Shown here in pieces: positions 52,019-60,450 of a stretch of 64,000 nucleotides of DNA. Within the stretch, counting starts at the first letter, position 1, and each line of letters starts with the position of its first letter. The notes under the pieces were generated by a model that was given only the letters and a program-made list of their open reading frames with translations, was not told the origin of the DNA and made no database searches. The translations under genes were made by a program, and so were the position numbers. Source of the stretch: Listeria cornellensis FSL F6-0969 (GTDB lineage: Bacteria; Bacillota; Bacilli; Lactobacillales; Listeriaceae); contig NZ_AODE01000013.1 of the NCBI RefSeq assembly GCF_000525855.1, positions 124,001 through 188,000 on the forward strand. Direction: 5' to 3'.

Positions 52019-52378
52019 ATGAAAGATAATACAGCATTAATCGCAAAAAGATCGAAAATAGCCCTGATTATTACGATTATCGGACTGATTTTAAGCGTTC
52101 TCGTACAAATTTCTACCTTTATTAATCTGGGAAAAAGCAGCACAAATCCATTATATAATGCTTTGATGAGCATGACCTACATTGGAATTTTCTTCATGAT
52201 TATTGCGGTTATTGGACTGGTTTTCCTAATCAAAAAAAGTTATTACAAAGCAGGCTTAACGTTGACAATCACGGGAATCGCGTGTGCTATCTTTGTGAAT
52301 CCGTTCCCAGGAATCGCGATTCTTATCGGCGGCGTTATCGTTTCTAATGTCGACAAATTAGAAAAAGGCGAACGCTGA
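52019..52378 (+). CDS. small integral membrane protein, unknown function
   Basis: 119 residues with three or four membrane segments (IALIITIIGLILSVLVQI; MTYIGIFFMIIAVIGLVFLI; LTLTITGIACAIF; GIAILIGGVIV). DUF4064-like four-helix proteins look similar, but I cannot assign a family with confidence. Start ATG 52019 after AGAGGGAG. Its stop overlaps the following lipoprotein gene, so they form a pair. Confidence 0.65.
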   Translation: MKDNTALIAKRSKIALIITIIGLILSVLVQISTFINLGKSSTNPLYNALMSMTYIGIFFMIIAVIGLVFLIKKSYYKAGLTLTITGIACAIFVNPFPGIAILIGGVIVSNVDKLEKGER

Positions 52379-52872
52379 TGAAGAAAAGTTTTCAAATCTT
52401 GCTATCGGTATGTTTATTTCTCGCACTCTCAGCTTGTTCGACAGCCCCGAATGGGTTAAATGACAATAAAAGTTCGAGTCCTGATGAAGCGGCAGATAAG
52501 CTGGCAACACAGACGATTGAAGCTATTTTTGATAACGATATATCGAATGTGCAGAAAAACACAGTTGGGAATGACTTGCCAGCATATCATAGCACCTACA
52601 AAGAAGTAATCGAGGGCAAAGATTACTTATATGGCGCCTATTACCAAAAAGACAAGATTTATTATTTGTTCACATTCATTGATAAAGAAAAGCCAGAAAA
52701 ACTAGAATTAACATTACAAAAAGTGAATGGAACCTGGAAATTTATGGCGCTTACTCCGTGGAATACGGAAGGAACGGACCTGACTGAAAAAGAGATTTAC
52801 AACAAGATTGGTAAGGGGACAGGTGATGACATCCGAATTTTTGAACGTGGTGCTACTTTTATGAGGATATAA
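52378..52872 (+). CDS. small lipoprotein, unknown function
   Basis: 164 residues: signal peptide with lipobox LALSAC, a linker, a helix (EAADKLATQTIEAIFDND) and a beta sheet (YYLFTFIDKEKPEKLELTLQKVNGTWKFMAL), the plan of DUF4878/NTF2-like lipoproteins. Overlaps the membrane-protein gene by 1 base and ends before a terminator. No further clue to function. Confidence 0.65.
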   Translation: MKKSFQILLSVCLFLALSACSTAPNGLNDNKSSSPDEAADKLATQTIEAIFDNDISNVQKNTVGNDLPAYHSTYKEVIEGKDYLYGAYYQKDKIYYLFTFIDKEKPEKLELTLQKVNGTWKFMALTPWNTEGTDLTEKEIYNKIGKGTGDDIRIFERGATFMRI

Positions 52873-52881
52873 AAGTATGGT

Positions 52882-52927
52882 AAATAGCAGATTGGATTAC
52901 GAATGTAGTCTTTTCTGCTATTTTTTA
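52882..52927 (+). terminator. terminator after the lipoprotein gene
   Basis: AAATAGCAG pairs with CTGCTATTT and is followed by more T. Confidence 0.75.
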
Positions 52928-52963
52928 TATAAACGGATACATTTGAGCTATTTCTAGGCAAAG

Positions 52964-52998
52964 AAAAAATGCAGCGTCCGAAGACCTGCATCCATTTT
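52964..52998 (-). terminator. terminator of rpmB
   Basis: On the minus strand GGATGCAGGTC...GGACGCTGCATTTTTTC, a stem with a T6 tail just after the rpmB stop. Confidence 0.75.
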
Positions 52999-53002
52999 CT
53001 TA

Positions 53003-53191
53003 TTAAACACGTTCAACTTTACCGGATTTAAGCGCACGAGCTGAAACCCAAACTTTTTTAGGTTTGCCGTTTACTAAGATACGAACTTTTTGTAAGTTTG
53101 CTTTCCAAGTACGTTTGCTTGCGTTCATCGCGTGGGAACGTTTGTTACCAGAACGAGTTTTACGACCTGTGATTACGCATACTTTTGCCAT
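53003..53191 (-). CDS. rpmB: 50S ribosomal protein L28
   Basis: 62 residues. [29 protein letters not shown] is the standard bL28 N-terminus; no CxxC pairs, so it is the zinc-free form. Transcribed alone against its neighbours, as in other Firmicutes. Confidence 0.96.
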   Translation of the reverse strand: MAKVCVITGRKTRSGNKRSHAMNASKRTWKANLQKVRILVNGKPKKVWVSARALKSGKVERV

Positions 53192-53284
53192 CGTTATTTC
53201 CCTCCTTACAGAGCTACTTCAAAAAAGCTGTTAATTACCCATCTAACGCATAAAAATAGCTTTTTGTTTTTCATATACTACAAT

Positions 53285-53313
53285 AATTTATCATAAACGA
53301 ACCCCAATTGCAA
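53285..53313 (-). promoter_or_regulatory. rpmB promoter
   Basis: On the minus strand TTGCAA, 17-base spacer, TAAATT, about 95 bases upstream of the rpmB start. Confidence 0.6.
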
Positions 53314-53355
53314 CCTCTTAAGCGAAAAACCTGCAAAGAATTTTTACTTGACACC

Positions 53356-53850
53356 ATGAAAAGCGGAAACAGCCCGTTAGATCCGAAAAAATTTGTTAGA
53401 GGGCGCAGTGAAAACCCGCTCTTGGTTTTTGCGGAGGCCACGAAAATTTCGAGGATCTGGCTGTTGAAGCTGGCCCGAGCGTGAAGAAGCCTACAAACGA
53501 ACGCTGAATATGATTTTACGCTGTGACAGGAGTAGTCCTTATTTTTTTGCATCACGAATATAAATCAGGGCGAGAAGTTTTTTAAATGAAAGCAAGACTC
53601 GAAGCCAAGTGCAAGGAACAAATGCTCACGACGCTCCCATTCATCCAAGTTTTCAGCCCACATACTAATTAAGGCAAGCGTCATAGCTTAGCGTTTAAGA
53701 GCCACTGATGGATTACCTGCTCACTACGCTCACATGCATATTGACAATCTAATTCAGCAAGGGGCATGGAACGAATGCTCACTTTGCTCACACTCATATT
53801 GAGGCTCTAATTCAGCAGAAGATGCTTCATAAGAGCCACAACAACAAACT
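53356..53850 (+). repeat. structured intergenic repeat, copy C, with several satellites
   Basis: Core 53360-53471 has the same fold as copies A, B and D but with changed stem bases: AACAGCC (53368-53374) with GGCTGTT (53459-53465), AGATCC (53379-53384) with GGATCT (53453-53458), apical GTGAAAACC (53408-53416) with GGTTTTTGC (53424-53432). Satellites follow: a worn AAGGAACAAATGCTCAC (from 53613), another around 53718, and a good one (53768-53843) with GGCTCT (53803-53808) pairing AGAGCC (53832-53837). This fills the 800-base gap between rpmB and asp23; TATAGT at 53871 may be the asp23 promoter. Confidence 0.85.
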
Positions 53851-53993
53851 CCTTCCCAACCCTCTTTAATTATAGTAGAATAGAAAGGAACAGAAATGTT
53901 AGTGTGATTTTTTAAGTAAAGAAAGCAAGAAGCGCAGGCAAGAAATCGGCTTCTTCCACAAAACCTACTTCATAATAAGGAGGAACTATAAAG

Positions 53994-54359
53994 ATGACAA
54001 TTGAAATGGAAACAAAGCTTGGCAAAATTGAGATCACAACAGATGTGATCGCAACGCTTGCTGGGGGTGCGGCAGAGGAGAATTTCGGCATTGTTGGGAT
54101 GGCGAGTCAGCATCAAATCCGTGATGGCTTGACTGATATTTTACGTCGTGAAAACTATACGAAAGGTGTTATTGTTCGTCAAGAAGATGACGGTTTAAAT
54201 ATTGATATGTATATTATTGTTGGTTTTGGTACGAAGATTTCCGAAGTGGCTCATAACGTACAAGAGCGTGTGAAGTATACATTAGAAAAAACGTTGGGCA
54301 TCACAGTTGATTCTGTGAATATCTATGTCCAGGGTGTCCGTGTGACGAACGAAGCATAA
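53994..54359 (+). CDS. Asp23/Gls24-family envelope stress protein
   Basis: 121 residues, Asp23 fold: LGKIEITTDVIATLAGGAAEENFGIVGMAS is the typical start and VNIYVQGVRV the typical end. YloU of Bacillus sits in the same place ahead of the DhaL-domain kinase gene. AAGGAGGA precedes the ATG. Exact role unknown; family members associate with the membrane and envelope stress. Confidence 0.9.
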   Translation: MTIEMETKLGKIEITTDVIATLAGGAAEENFGIVGMASQHQIRDGLTDILRRENYTKGVIVRQEDDGLNIDMYIIVGFGTKISEVAHNVQERVKYTLEKTLGITVDSVNIYVQGVRVTNEA

Positions 54360-54375
54360 GGGAGGATACGTAATC

Positions 54376-56034
54376 GTGAGTATGTATCAGTTGAATGGAG
54401 AAAAATTAGCGGCAATGGTTGTTGCTGGATCAGAAAATTTAGCAAAGAACGCAGATTTCGTGGATTCTTTGAATGTCTTCCCAGTTCCAGACGGAGACAC
54501 GGGAACCAATATGAATCTTTCTATGACGAGTGGTGCGCAAGAGGTTAGTCGACATAGCCTAAGCACTGTGGGCGCGGTAGGAAGCAGTCTAGCAAAAGGG
54601 CTTCTAATGGGAGCGCGCGGTAATTCGGGTGTTATTTTATCCCAACTTTTCCGTGGTTTTTCAAAGTCTATCGAAGGCAAAACCGAATTAAATACGAAAG
54701 AACTCGCAGCTGCGTTCACGGCTGGTGTGGAAACTGCTTATAAAGCCGTGATGAAACCTGTGGAAGGTACGATTTTGACGGTGGCTCGTGAAGCTGCAAA
54801 AGCGGGTGTTATCGCGGCTAATGAATCAGATGATATCGAATTCGTGATGCAACAAATCCTTGAAAAAGGTAGAATCGTGCTTGCTAAAACGCAAGAGATG
54901 TTGCCAGTTTTAAAAGAAGTTGGTGTCGTGGATAGTGGCGGGCAAGGCCTAATCATTATTTATGAAGGATTTTATGCGGCTTTAACAGGCAATGAAGATG
55001 GTATAACAAACTACACGGCTTCGATGGGTGAGCTAATTAATGCGGAACATCATCGCCACGTGCAGGATGTCATGTCAACGGAAGAAATCGTTTATGGTTA
55101 TTGTACAGAGATCATGGTACAAATCAATGAAAATAAACCAGGACAAAAGAAATTTGATGAAGAGAAGTTCCGCACGGATCTCTCAGAAATGGGCGATTCC
55201 CTGCTTGTTGTTGCAGACGATGAAGTAGCAAAAGTCCATGTTCATACAGAGCATCCGGGGAATGTTTTCAATTATGGTCAGCAATATGGTAGTCTCATCA
55301 AAATGAAGGTCGACAACATGCGTGAGCAACATCGCGAAGTCGTGAAGGATACGCCCGCAGAAGCATCTGAAAAAGCAGCTTACGGTATCGTGACGGTTTC
55401 GGTTGGAGAAGGGATCAAACGTCTATTCGAAAGTGTTGGCGCTACGGTCGTTCTTTCTGGTGGTCAGACGATGAACCCAAGTACGGAAGATATTGTGAAG
55501 GCAATTGAATCAGCAAATGCCGAGCAAGTTTTTGTGTTGCCGAACAATAAGAATATTCAAATGGCTGCAGATCAAGCCGCGCTTATTTTAGGTGAAGATA
55601 AGGTCAAAATTATTCCGACGAAAACGATTCCACAAGGTTTAGCGGCATTGCTTGTGTTCCAAGCTGATTTCACGTTTGAGGATAATGCGAATGAGATGGT
55701 CGCGGCTATTCAAGATATCGCAAGTGGACAAGTGACGACGGCAGTTCGTGATACGACAGTGGACGGCGTGGCGATTAAGAAAGATGATTATATCGGGATT
55801 GTGGAAGGCGATATTAAAGTATGTCATCCAAGTCTTGAAGAGGCAACAGTTGCGGCGCTTTCTGAGATGGTCGATGAATATAGTGAAATCGTGACATTGC
55901 TTTATGGTGAGGACGTGACAGAAGCGGATGCTGAAAAAGTCGCAGAGCTTGTGTCGAATCAGTTCCCCGAGATTGAGTTTGAGATTCATTCGGGCGGGCA
56001 ACCGGTATATCCATACATCTTCTCCGTCGAGTGA
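54376..56034 (+). CDS. fakA: fatty acid kinase ATP-binding subunit FakA (YloV)
   Basis: 552 residues: DhaL-like kinase domain at the N-terminus with the Mg-ATP motif VFPVPDGDTGTNMNLSM, then the FakA middle and DegV-like C-terminal domains. FakA with a FakB protein phosphorylates exogenous fatty acids to acyl-phosphate for PlsY. Start GTG 54376 is spaced 9 bases from GGGAGGA; ATG 54382 is a possible second start. The plsX, fabD and fabG genes a few kilobases on belong to the same lipid pathway. Confidence 0.9.
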   Translation: MSMYQLNGEKLAAMVVAGSENLAKNADFVDSLNVFPVPDGDTGTNMNLSMTSGAQEVSRHSLSTVGAVGSSLAKGLLMGARGNSGVILSQLFRGFSKSIEGKTELNTKELAAAFTAGVETAYKAVMKPVEGTILTVAREAAKAGVIAANESDDIEFVMQQILEKGRIVLAKTQEMLPVLKEVGVVDSGGQGLIIIYEGFYAALTGNEDGITNYTASMGELINAEHHRHVQDVMSTEEIVYGYCTEIMVQINENKPGQKKFDEEKFRTDLSEMGDSLLVVADDEVAKVHVHTEHPGNVFNYGQQYGSLIKMKVDNMREQHREVVKDTPAEASEKAAYGIVTVSVGEGIKRLFESVGATVVLSGGQTMNPSTEDIVKAIESANAEQVFVLPNNKNIQMAADQAALILGEDKVKIIPTKTIPQGLAALLVFQADFTFEDNANEMVAAIQDIASGQVTTAVRDTTVDGVAIKKDDYIGIVEGDIKVCHPSLEEATVAALSEMVDEYSEIVTLLYGEDVTEADAEKVAELVSNQFPEIEFEIHSGGQPVYPYIFSVE

Positions 56035-56035
56035 C

Positions 56036-56156
56036 GAGAGGCGCGGCAAACGCTCATTTTCGTCGTTAAAGCCTGTGCTCCGATGCTCACGTACAGTCGT
56101 ACGCTCCGCTTCGGTGCTCGGCTTTGCCTAGAAACTAAGCATTTGCCGCGCCTCTC
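56036..56156. repeat. 121-bp interrupted palindrome after fakA
   Basis: Perfect 15-bp arms GAGAGGCGCGGCAAA (56036-56050) and TTTGCCGCGCCTCTC (56142-56156); inside, AAAGCC/GGCTTT, CCGA/TCGG and a central GTAC-agtc-GTAC. It begins 2 bases after the fakA stop codon. GC content is well above the surroundings. It could be a terminator-like barrier or a mobile palindromic element; no T run follows the stem. Confidence 0.85.
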
Positions 56157-56226
56157 TCAGCTTGGTAATCTACGGCGTGTTTGTAGTTAGATCGTTGTTA
56201 CAATAATTATGAAGGGGTGAAGTGAG

Positions 56227-56889
56227 ATGAAATTTAATAGTGTGTTTGATATTATTGGGCCGGTGATGATTGGGCCTTCGAGTTCGCATACAGCCGGGGC
56301 TTGTCGGATTGGCGCTGTGGCTCGGAGTGTTTTTAATGAGATGCCGATGCAGGTGGATATTCATTTGTATGGGTCTTTTGCGAAGACGTATAAGGGACAC
56401 GGGACGGATGTGGCGCTTATCGGTGGTTTGCTTGGTTTTGAGACGGATGACGAGCGGATGCCAGAAGCGATTAAGCTTGCCGAAGAGTGGGGCATGCATA
56501 TTAATTTCATCGAGGAACGCGAGGAAGCGGCTCACCCCAATACTGTAAAATTAGTGCTCAAAAACGGGATGCAACAGACAACGTTGGTTGGGGCATCGAT
56601 AGGTGGCGGTAAGGTCGAAATTGTACGCTTGAATGAGTTCGAGCTTGAGTTTACGGGAATGTCACCGGCTGTTTTAGTGTTACATAAAGATCAGTTTGGC
56701 GCAATTGCAGCTGTTTCAGGAATTTTTGCCAAGCATAAGATTAATATCGGGCAAATGAAAGTATCTAGAAAAGTAAAAGGCGATGAAGCTTTGATGGTGC
56801 TTGAGGTCGACCAGCGAGTAGAGCAGGTTGTTTTGGATGAGATTAAAGAGTTACAGGATATTTATCAGGTGGCGAGTTTTGTACTCTGA
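56227..56889 (+). CDS. sdaAB: L-serine dehydratase, iron-sulfur dependent, beta subunit
   Basis: 220 residues. N-terminal SDH_beta (FDIIGPVMIGPSSSHTAGACRIG) and a C-terminal ACT domain (AIAAVSGIFAKHKINIGQMKVSR). With SdaAA it deaminates serine to pyruvate. Start ATG 56227 after AAGGGGTGA. The alpha-subunit gene normally follows directly, but a repeat of about 0.5 kb intervenes here; copy D starts at the stop codon. Confidence 0.93.
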   Translation: MKFNSVFDIIGPVMIGPSSSHTAGACRIGAVARSVFNEMPMQVDIHLYGSFAKTYKGHGTDVALIGGLLGFETDDERMPEAIKLAEEWGMHINFIEEREEAAHPNTVKLVLKNGMQQTTLVGASIGGGKVEIVRLNEFELEFTGMSPAVLVLHKDQFGAIAAVSGIFAKHKINIGQMKVSRKVKGDEALMVLEVDQRVEQVVLDEIKELQDIYQVASFVL

Positions 56890-57243
56890 AAAGCTGAGAG
56901 AGCCCGTTTAGCCTCGACAGAAATTGTTAGGGGGCGCAGTGAAAGTCCTCTTTTGACTTTTACGGAGGCCACGAAATTTCCGAGAGGCTGGCTCTTGAAG
57001 CTAGATCTGGAAACGATGATACGTCGAAAATCGGAGCGTTCCTGCAACCATGATTGCTAGGTAATGAATGACTAACAAATTATTAGTAGTCTGCTGTCCG
57101 AACCTTGAAACATTTGTTAGGGATAAGGAACAAATTTCGAGGGTCTGGCTAAAAAGGAAGGCAGTTTCATTACATTTCACTGCATATTGAGGTTCTAACA
57201 AAGCAAACGACGCTTTTCAAAAACCTCAACAAAGCTAGATCCG
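56889..57243 (+). repeat. structured intergenic repeat, copy D, plus truncated copy and satellite
   Basis: Core: AGCTGAGAGAGCC (56892-56904) with GGCTCTTGAAGCT (56990-57002), AGCCTC with GAGGCT, apical GTGAAAGTC (56939-56947) with GACTTTTAC (56955-56963). A 3' module (57003-57090) matches the one after copy B. Next comes a shortened core (57091-57150: ATTTGTTAGGG ... ACAAATTTCGAGGG) lacking the apical hairpin. Last is a satellite (57151-57243) nearly identical to 2384-2473, with TTGAGGTT pairing AACCTCAA. The rest of the gap (57244-57412) has only a loose GGCGC/GCGCC inverted repeat. Confidence 0.87.
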
Positions 57244-57412
57244 AAGGCGCCAAATATGACGCAATACCATATTCTTTAAAACGTAAAAAAGTAAAATCAT
57301 ACCGTTCCAATATTAATTTAGTTGCCGTACTTACTTTAGCGCCTAAGATATGCTGAGAGATCACTTCCAGCAAAGCACGCTTCACAAGTACCCAACAAAG
57401 GAGGTCAATAAA

Positions 57413-58311
57413 ATGTTCCATTCAGTGGCAGAACTTATCGATATCGCAAGTCGCGATAATAAACCGATCTCGGAAATCATGATCGAACGCGAAATGCATG
57501 TTACCAACAATACGCGAGAAGCAATTTTAGAAGTGATGGATCGTAATTTGACAGTGATGGAAGAGGCGATTATTCGCGGGGAAGATGGCGTGGAATCGAC
57601 AACTGGATTGACTGGTGGCGATGCGGTTCTTATGCGCGAATACATTGCAAAAGGCAATATGCTGTCTGGTGAGACGATTTTAGATGCGGTTGCTAAAGCG
57701 ATTGCGACAAATGAGGTCAACGCTGCGATGGGCGTGATTTGTGCGACGCCAACTGCTGGTAGTGCTGGGGTTGTTCCTGGTGTGCTCTATGCGGTGAAGG
57801 ATCGCTTGAACATGTCGCGTGATGATATGCTGCGGTTCCTTTTCACGGCCGGTGCATTCGGATTTGTCGTGGCGAATAAAGCTTTATTTCTGGTGCGGCA
57901 GGCGGTTGCCAAGCGGAAATTGGTTCGGCGAGTGCGATGGCGTCGGCGGCGATTGTGGAAGCGGCAGGTGGGACTCCGGAACAATCGGCCGAAGCAATGG
58001 CAATGACGATGAAAAATATGTTAGGACTTGTTTGTGATCCTGTGGCCGGTCTTGTCGAGGTTCCATGTGTGAAACGTAACGCGCTAGGAGCTTCACAGGC
58101 GATGATTTCAGCGGATATGGCATTAGCAGGTATCAAAAGTAGAATTCCATGTGATGAAGTGATTGAGGCGATGTACCGCGTTGGGCTACAAATGCCGAGT
58201 TCATTACGTGAAACCGGCGAAGGAGGTCTAGCGGCAACACCTACTGGTAGGGCAGTACAAAGAAAGATCTTTGGTTTGTCGCCGCAAGAGGAACGTGAAG
58301 AATCTGAATGA
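57413..58311 (+). CDS. sdaAA: L-serine dehydratase, iron-sulfur dependent, alpha subunit, one frameshift
   Basis: About 299 residues. ATG 57413 follows a strong AAAGGAGGT. NNTREAILEVMDRNL, VICATPTAGSAGVVPG (cluster Cys) and LVCDPVAGLVEVPCVKRN (further cluster Cys) are present. The frame breaks at about 57884-57890: VVANKAL then a run of basic residues; adding one base there gives ISGAAGGCQAEIGSASAMASAAIVEAAGG, the family sequence. Unlike most breaks here this is a missing base. The gene is separated from sdaAB by repeat D and may need its own promoter. Confidence 0.88.
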
Positions 58312-60343
58312 TATTCCAGTGACGGACGTAAAGGGTGTCGGCGCTGAAACGGCAAAAACGTTAAAAGAATTGGATATAGAGACAGTAGCAGATTTACTTT
58401 TCAATTTTCCATATCGGTATGAAGATTATCGGTTGCGGGATTTGTCCGAAGTGGCGCATGAAGAGCGGGTGACGGTGCAAGGAGAAGTCCTGACCGAGCC
58501 TACTCTGGCCTACTACGGAAGAAAGAAATCGAAGCTGTCTTTTCGCGTTGCATCCGGGCATCAAGTCGTGAAAATCGATTTTTTCAATCAGCCATACATA
58601 AAAGGTAAACTGGCGGTTGGCGATGCTGTGACGGTTTCGGGGAAATGGGACAAAGGTCGCGCGCAAATTACGGCTAGTAAATATAAAGCGGGACATCAAA
58701 CGTCGGAGGAAGCGCTGGAAGGGGTTTACAGGCTAAAAGGTACGATTCGAAATAAAACGTTGCTGAAATTCACGGCTGCAGCTTTTGACGCGTATGGTGA
58801 TTCCATCGTTGAAATTTTACCTGAAAAATGGATGCAAAAATACCAGCTAATTTCAAGGCAGGAAGCGGTTCAATTTTTACATTTTCCAAAAAGTCCGGAA
58901 GAGCTAAAACAGGCACGGCGTCGGATGGTTTATGAAGAGTTCCTATTGTTTCAGTTGAAAATGCAGTTATTTCGCAAAATTGAGCGTGAACGGTCTGGTG
59001 GCGTGTCCATTGATTATGACGTTAATGATCTGCGTCATTACATTGAGAGCTTGCCATTTTCGCTTACCGATGCGCAAAAACGGGTGGTCAATGAAATATG
59101 TGGCGACATGAAATCGCATTTCCATATGAACCGCCTGCTTCAAGGGGATGTAGGATCAGGAAAAACCGTCGTGGCCTCGATTGCTCTCTACGCTGCGGCA
59201 AAAAGTGGTTTTCAAGGTGCATTGATGGTACCGACAGAGATTTTGGCAGAGCAACACGCGAATTCGTTAGTCAATTTATTGCAACCCTTCGATGTCACCG
59301 TCGGACTCTTAACAAGTAGCGTCAAAGGAAAGCGGCGTCGCGAAATGTTGGCGTTACTAGAAGCTGGAGAAATCGATGTTCTTGTCGGAACGCACGCCCT
59401 TATTCAAGACGAGGTTATTTTTAAGAAGTTAGGGCTTGTTATCACGGATGAACAACATCGATTTGGCGTCGAACAGCGTCGCGTTTTACGTGAAAAAGGC
59501 GCGTTTCCCGATGTTCTATTCATGACGGCGACACCGATTCCACGAACGCTTGCCATCACGGCTTTTGGTGAGATGGACGTGTCGGTCATCGACGAATTAC
59601 CGGCTGGTCGGAAGCAAATCGAAACGTATTGGGTGAAGCATCAAATGCTCGAACGCGTCATCGGTTTTATCGAACAGGAAATCACGAAAGGGCGTCAAGC
59701 TTACGTGATTTGTCCACTTATCGAAGAATCCGAGAAATTAGACGTCCAAAATGCCATCGACGTGTACAATATTTTAAACGGCAAATGGCAAGGCAAGCAT
59801 TCCGCGGGCTTGATGCACGGCAAACTTCCATCGGTAGAAAAAGATCAAATTATGCGGGACTTCAACGACCACAAAATCGATTGTCTCGTATCTACGACGG
59901 TTGTCGAAGTCGGTGTCAACGTTCCAAATGCAACGATGATGGTTATCTACGACGCAGACCGGTTTGGCCTCGCGCAACTCCATCAACTTCGCGGTCGTGT
60001 TGGCCGTGGCGCCGAGCAATCCTTCTGCGTCCTCATCGCCGATCCGAAAACCGAAGTCGGCAAAGAACGGATGACTATCATGACCGAGACAAATGACGGC
60101 TTTGTCGTCAGCGAACGTGACTTAGAACTCCGTGGCCCCGGTGATTTCTTCGGCAAAAAACAGAGCGGTATCCCAGAATTCAAAGTCGCCGATATGGTGC
60201 ATGACTACCGCGTTTTGGAAATTGCCCGCCAAGACGCCGTCGAAATCATTTATCACGATGGCTTTTTAGAACAAGCAGAATACGCTCCGTTACGCGACTT
60301 TTTCGAGGCAAGCGGCGTCTTCGGTGAACAGAAATTAGACTGA
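58295..60343 (+). CDS. recG: ATP-dependent DNA helicase RecG
   Basis: 682 residues. N-terminal wedge domain (DIPVTDVKGVGAETAKTLKEL ... FPYRYEDYR), Walker A QGDVGSGKTVVA, DEQH box TDEQHRFGV, MTATPIPRTL and the TRG region near the C-terminus. Remodels stalled forks and Holliday junctions. I prefer GTG 58295, which gives the family length, though AGAGGA is close to it; a TTG at 58271 is in frame. It overlaps the end of sdaAA. Codon use becomes C-rich from about 59550. Confidence 0.93.
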   Translation: MKNLNDIPVTDVKGVGAETAKTLKELDIETVADLLFNFPYRYEDYRLRDLSEVAHEERVTVQGEVLTEPTLAYYGRKKSKLSFRVASGHQVVKIDFFNQPYIKGKLAVGDAVTVSGKWDKGRAQITASKYKAGHQTSEEALEGVYRLKGTIRNKTLLKFTAAAFDAYGDSIVEILPEKWMQKYQLISRQEAVQFLHFPKSPEELKQARRRMVYEEFLLFQLKMQLFRKIERERSGGVSIDYDVNDLRHYIESLPFSLTDAQKRVVNEICGDMKSHFHMNRLLQGDVGSGKTVVASIALYAAAKSGFQGALMVPTEILAEQHANSLVNLLQPFDVTVGLLTSSVKGKRRREMLALLEAGEIDVLVGTHALIQDEVIFKKLGLVITDEQHRFGVEQRRVLREKGAFPDVLFMTATPIPRTLAITAFGEMDVSVIDELPAGRKQIETYWVKHQMLERVIGFIEQEITKGRQAYVICPLIEESEKLDVQNAIDVYNILNGKWQGKHSAGLMHGKLPSVEKDQIMRDFNDHKIDCLVSTTVVEVGVNVPNATMMVIYDADRFGLAQLHQLRGRVGRGAEQSFCVLIADPKTEVGKERMTIMTETNDGFVVSERDLELRGPGDFFGKKQSGIPEFKVADMVHDYRVLEIARQDAVEIIYHDGFLEQAEYAPLRDFFEASGVFGEQKLD

Positions 60344-60370
60344 TTCCCGAAATACGCCTAGCCTTATAAC

Positions 60371-60421
60371 TTGCATGTTGGGAGCATTTTTTTATATATT
60401 ACTCTTAGTATCTGGTGTTAA
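60371..60421 (+). promoter_or_regulatory. fapR promoter and FapR operator
   Basis: TTGCAT (60371-60376), 18-base spacer, TATATT (60395-60400). TTAGTATCTGGTGTTAA (60405-60421) fits the FapR 17-bp operator (near TTAGTACCTRGTCTTAA, from memory) and covers the start of transcription, so FapR should repress its own operon until malonyl-CoA rises. Confidence 0.75.
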
Positions 60422-60450
60422 AATTCAAAAAAGAAGAGGAGGGAACGCAG

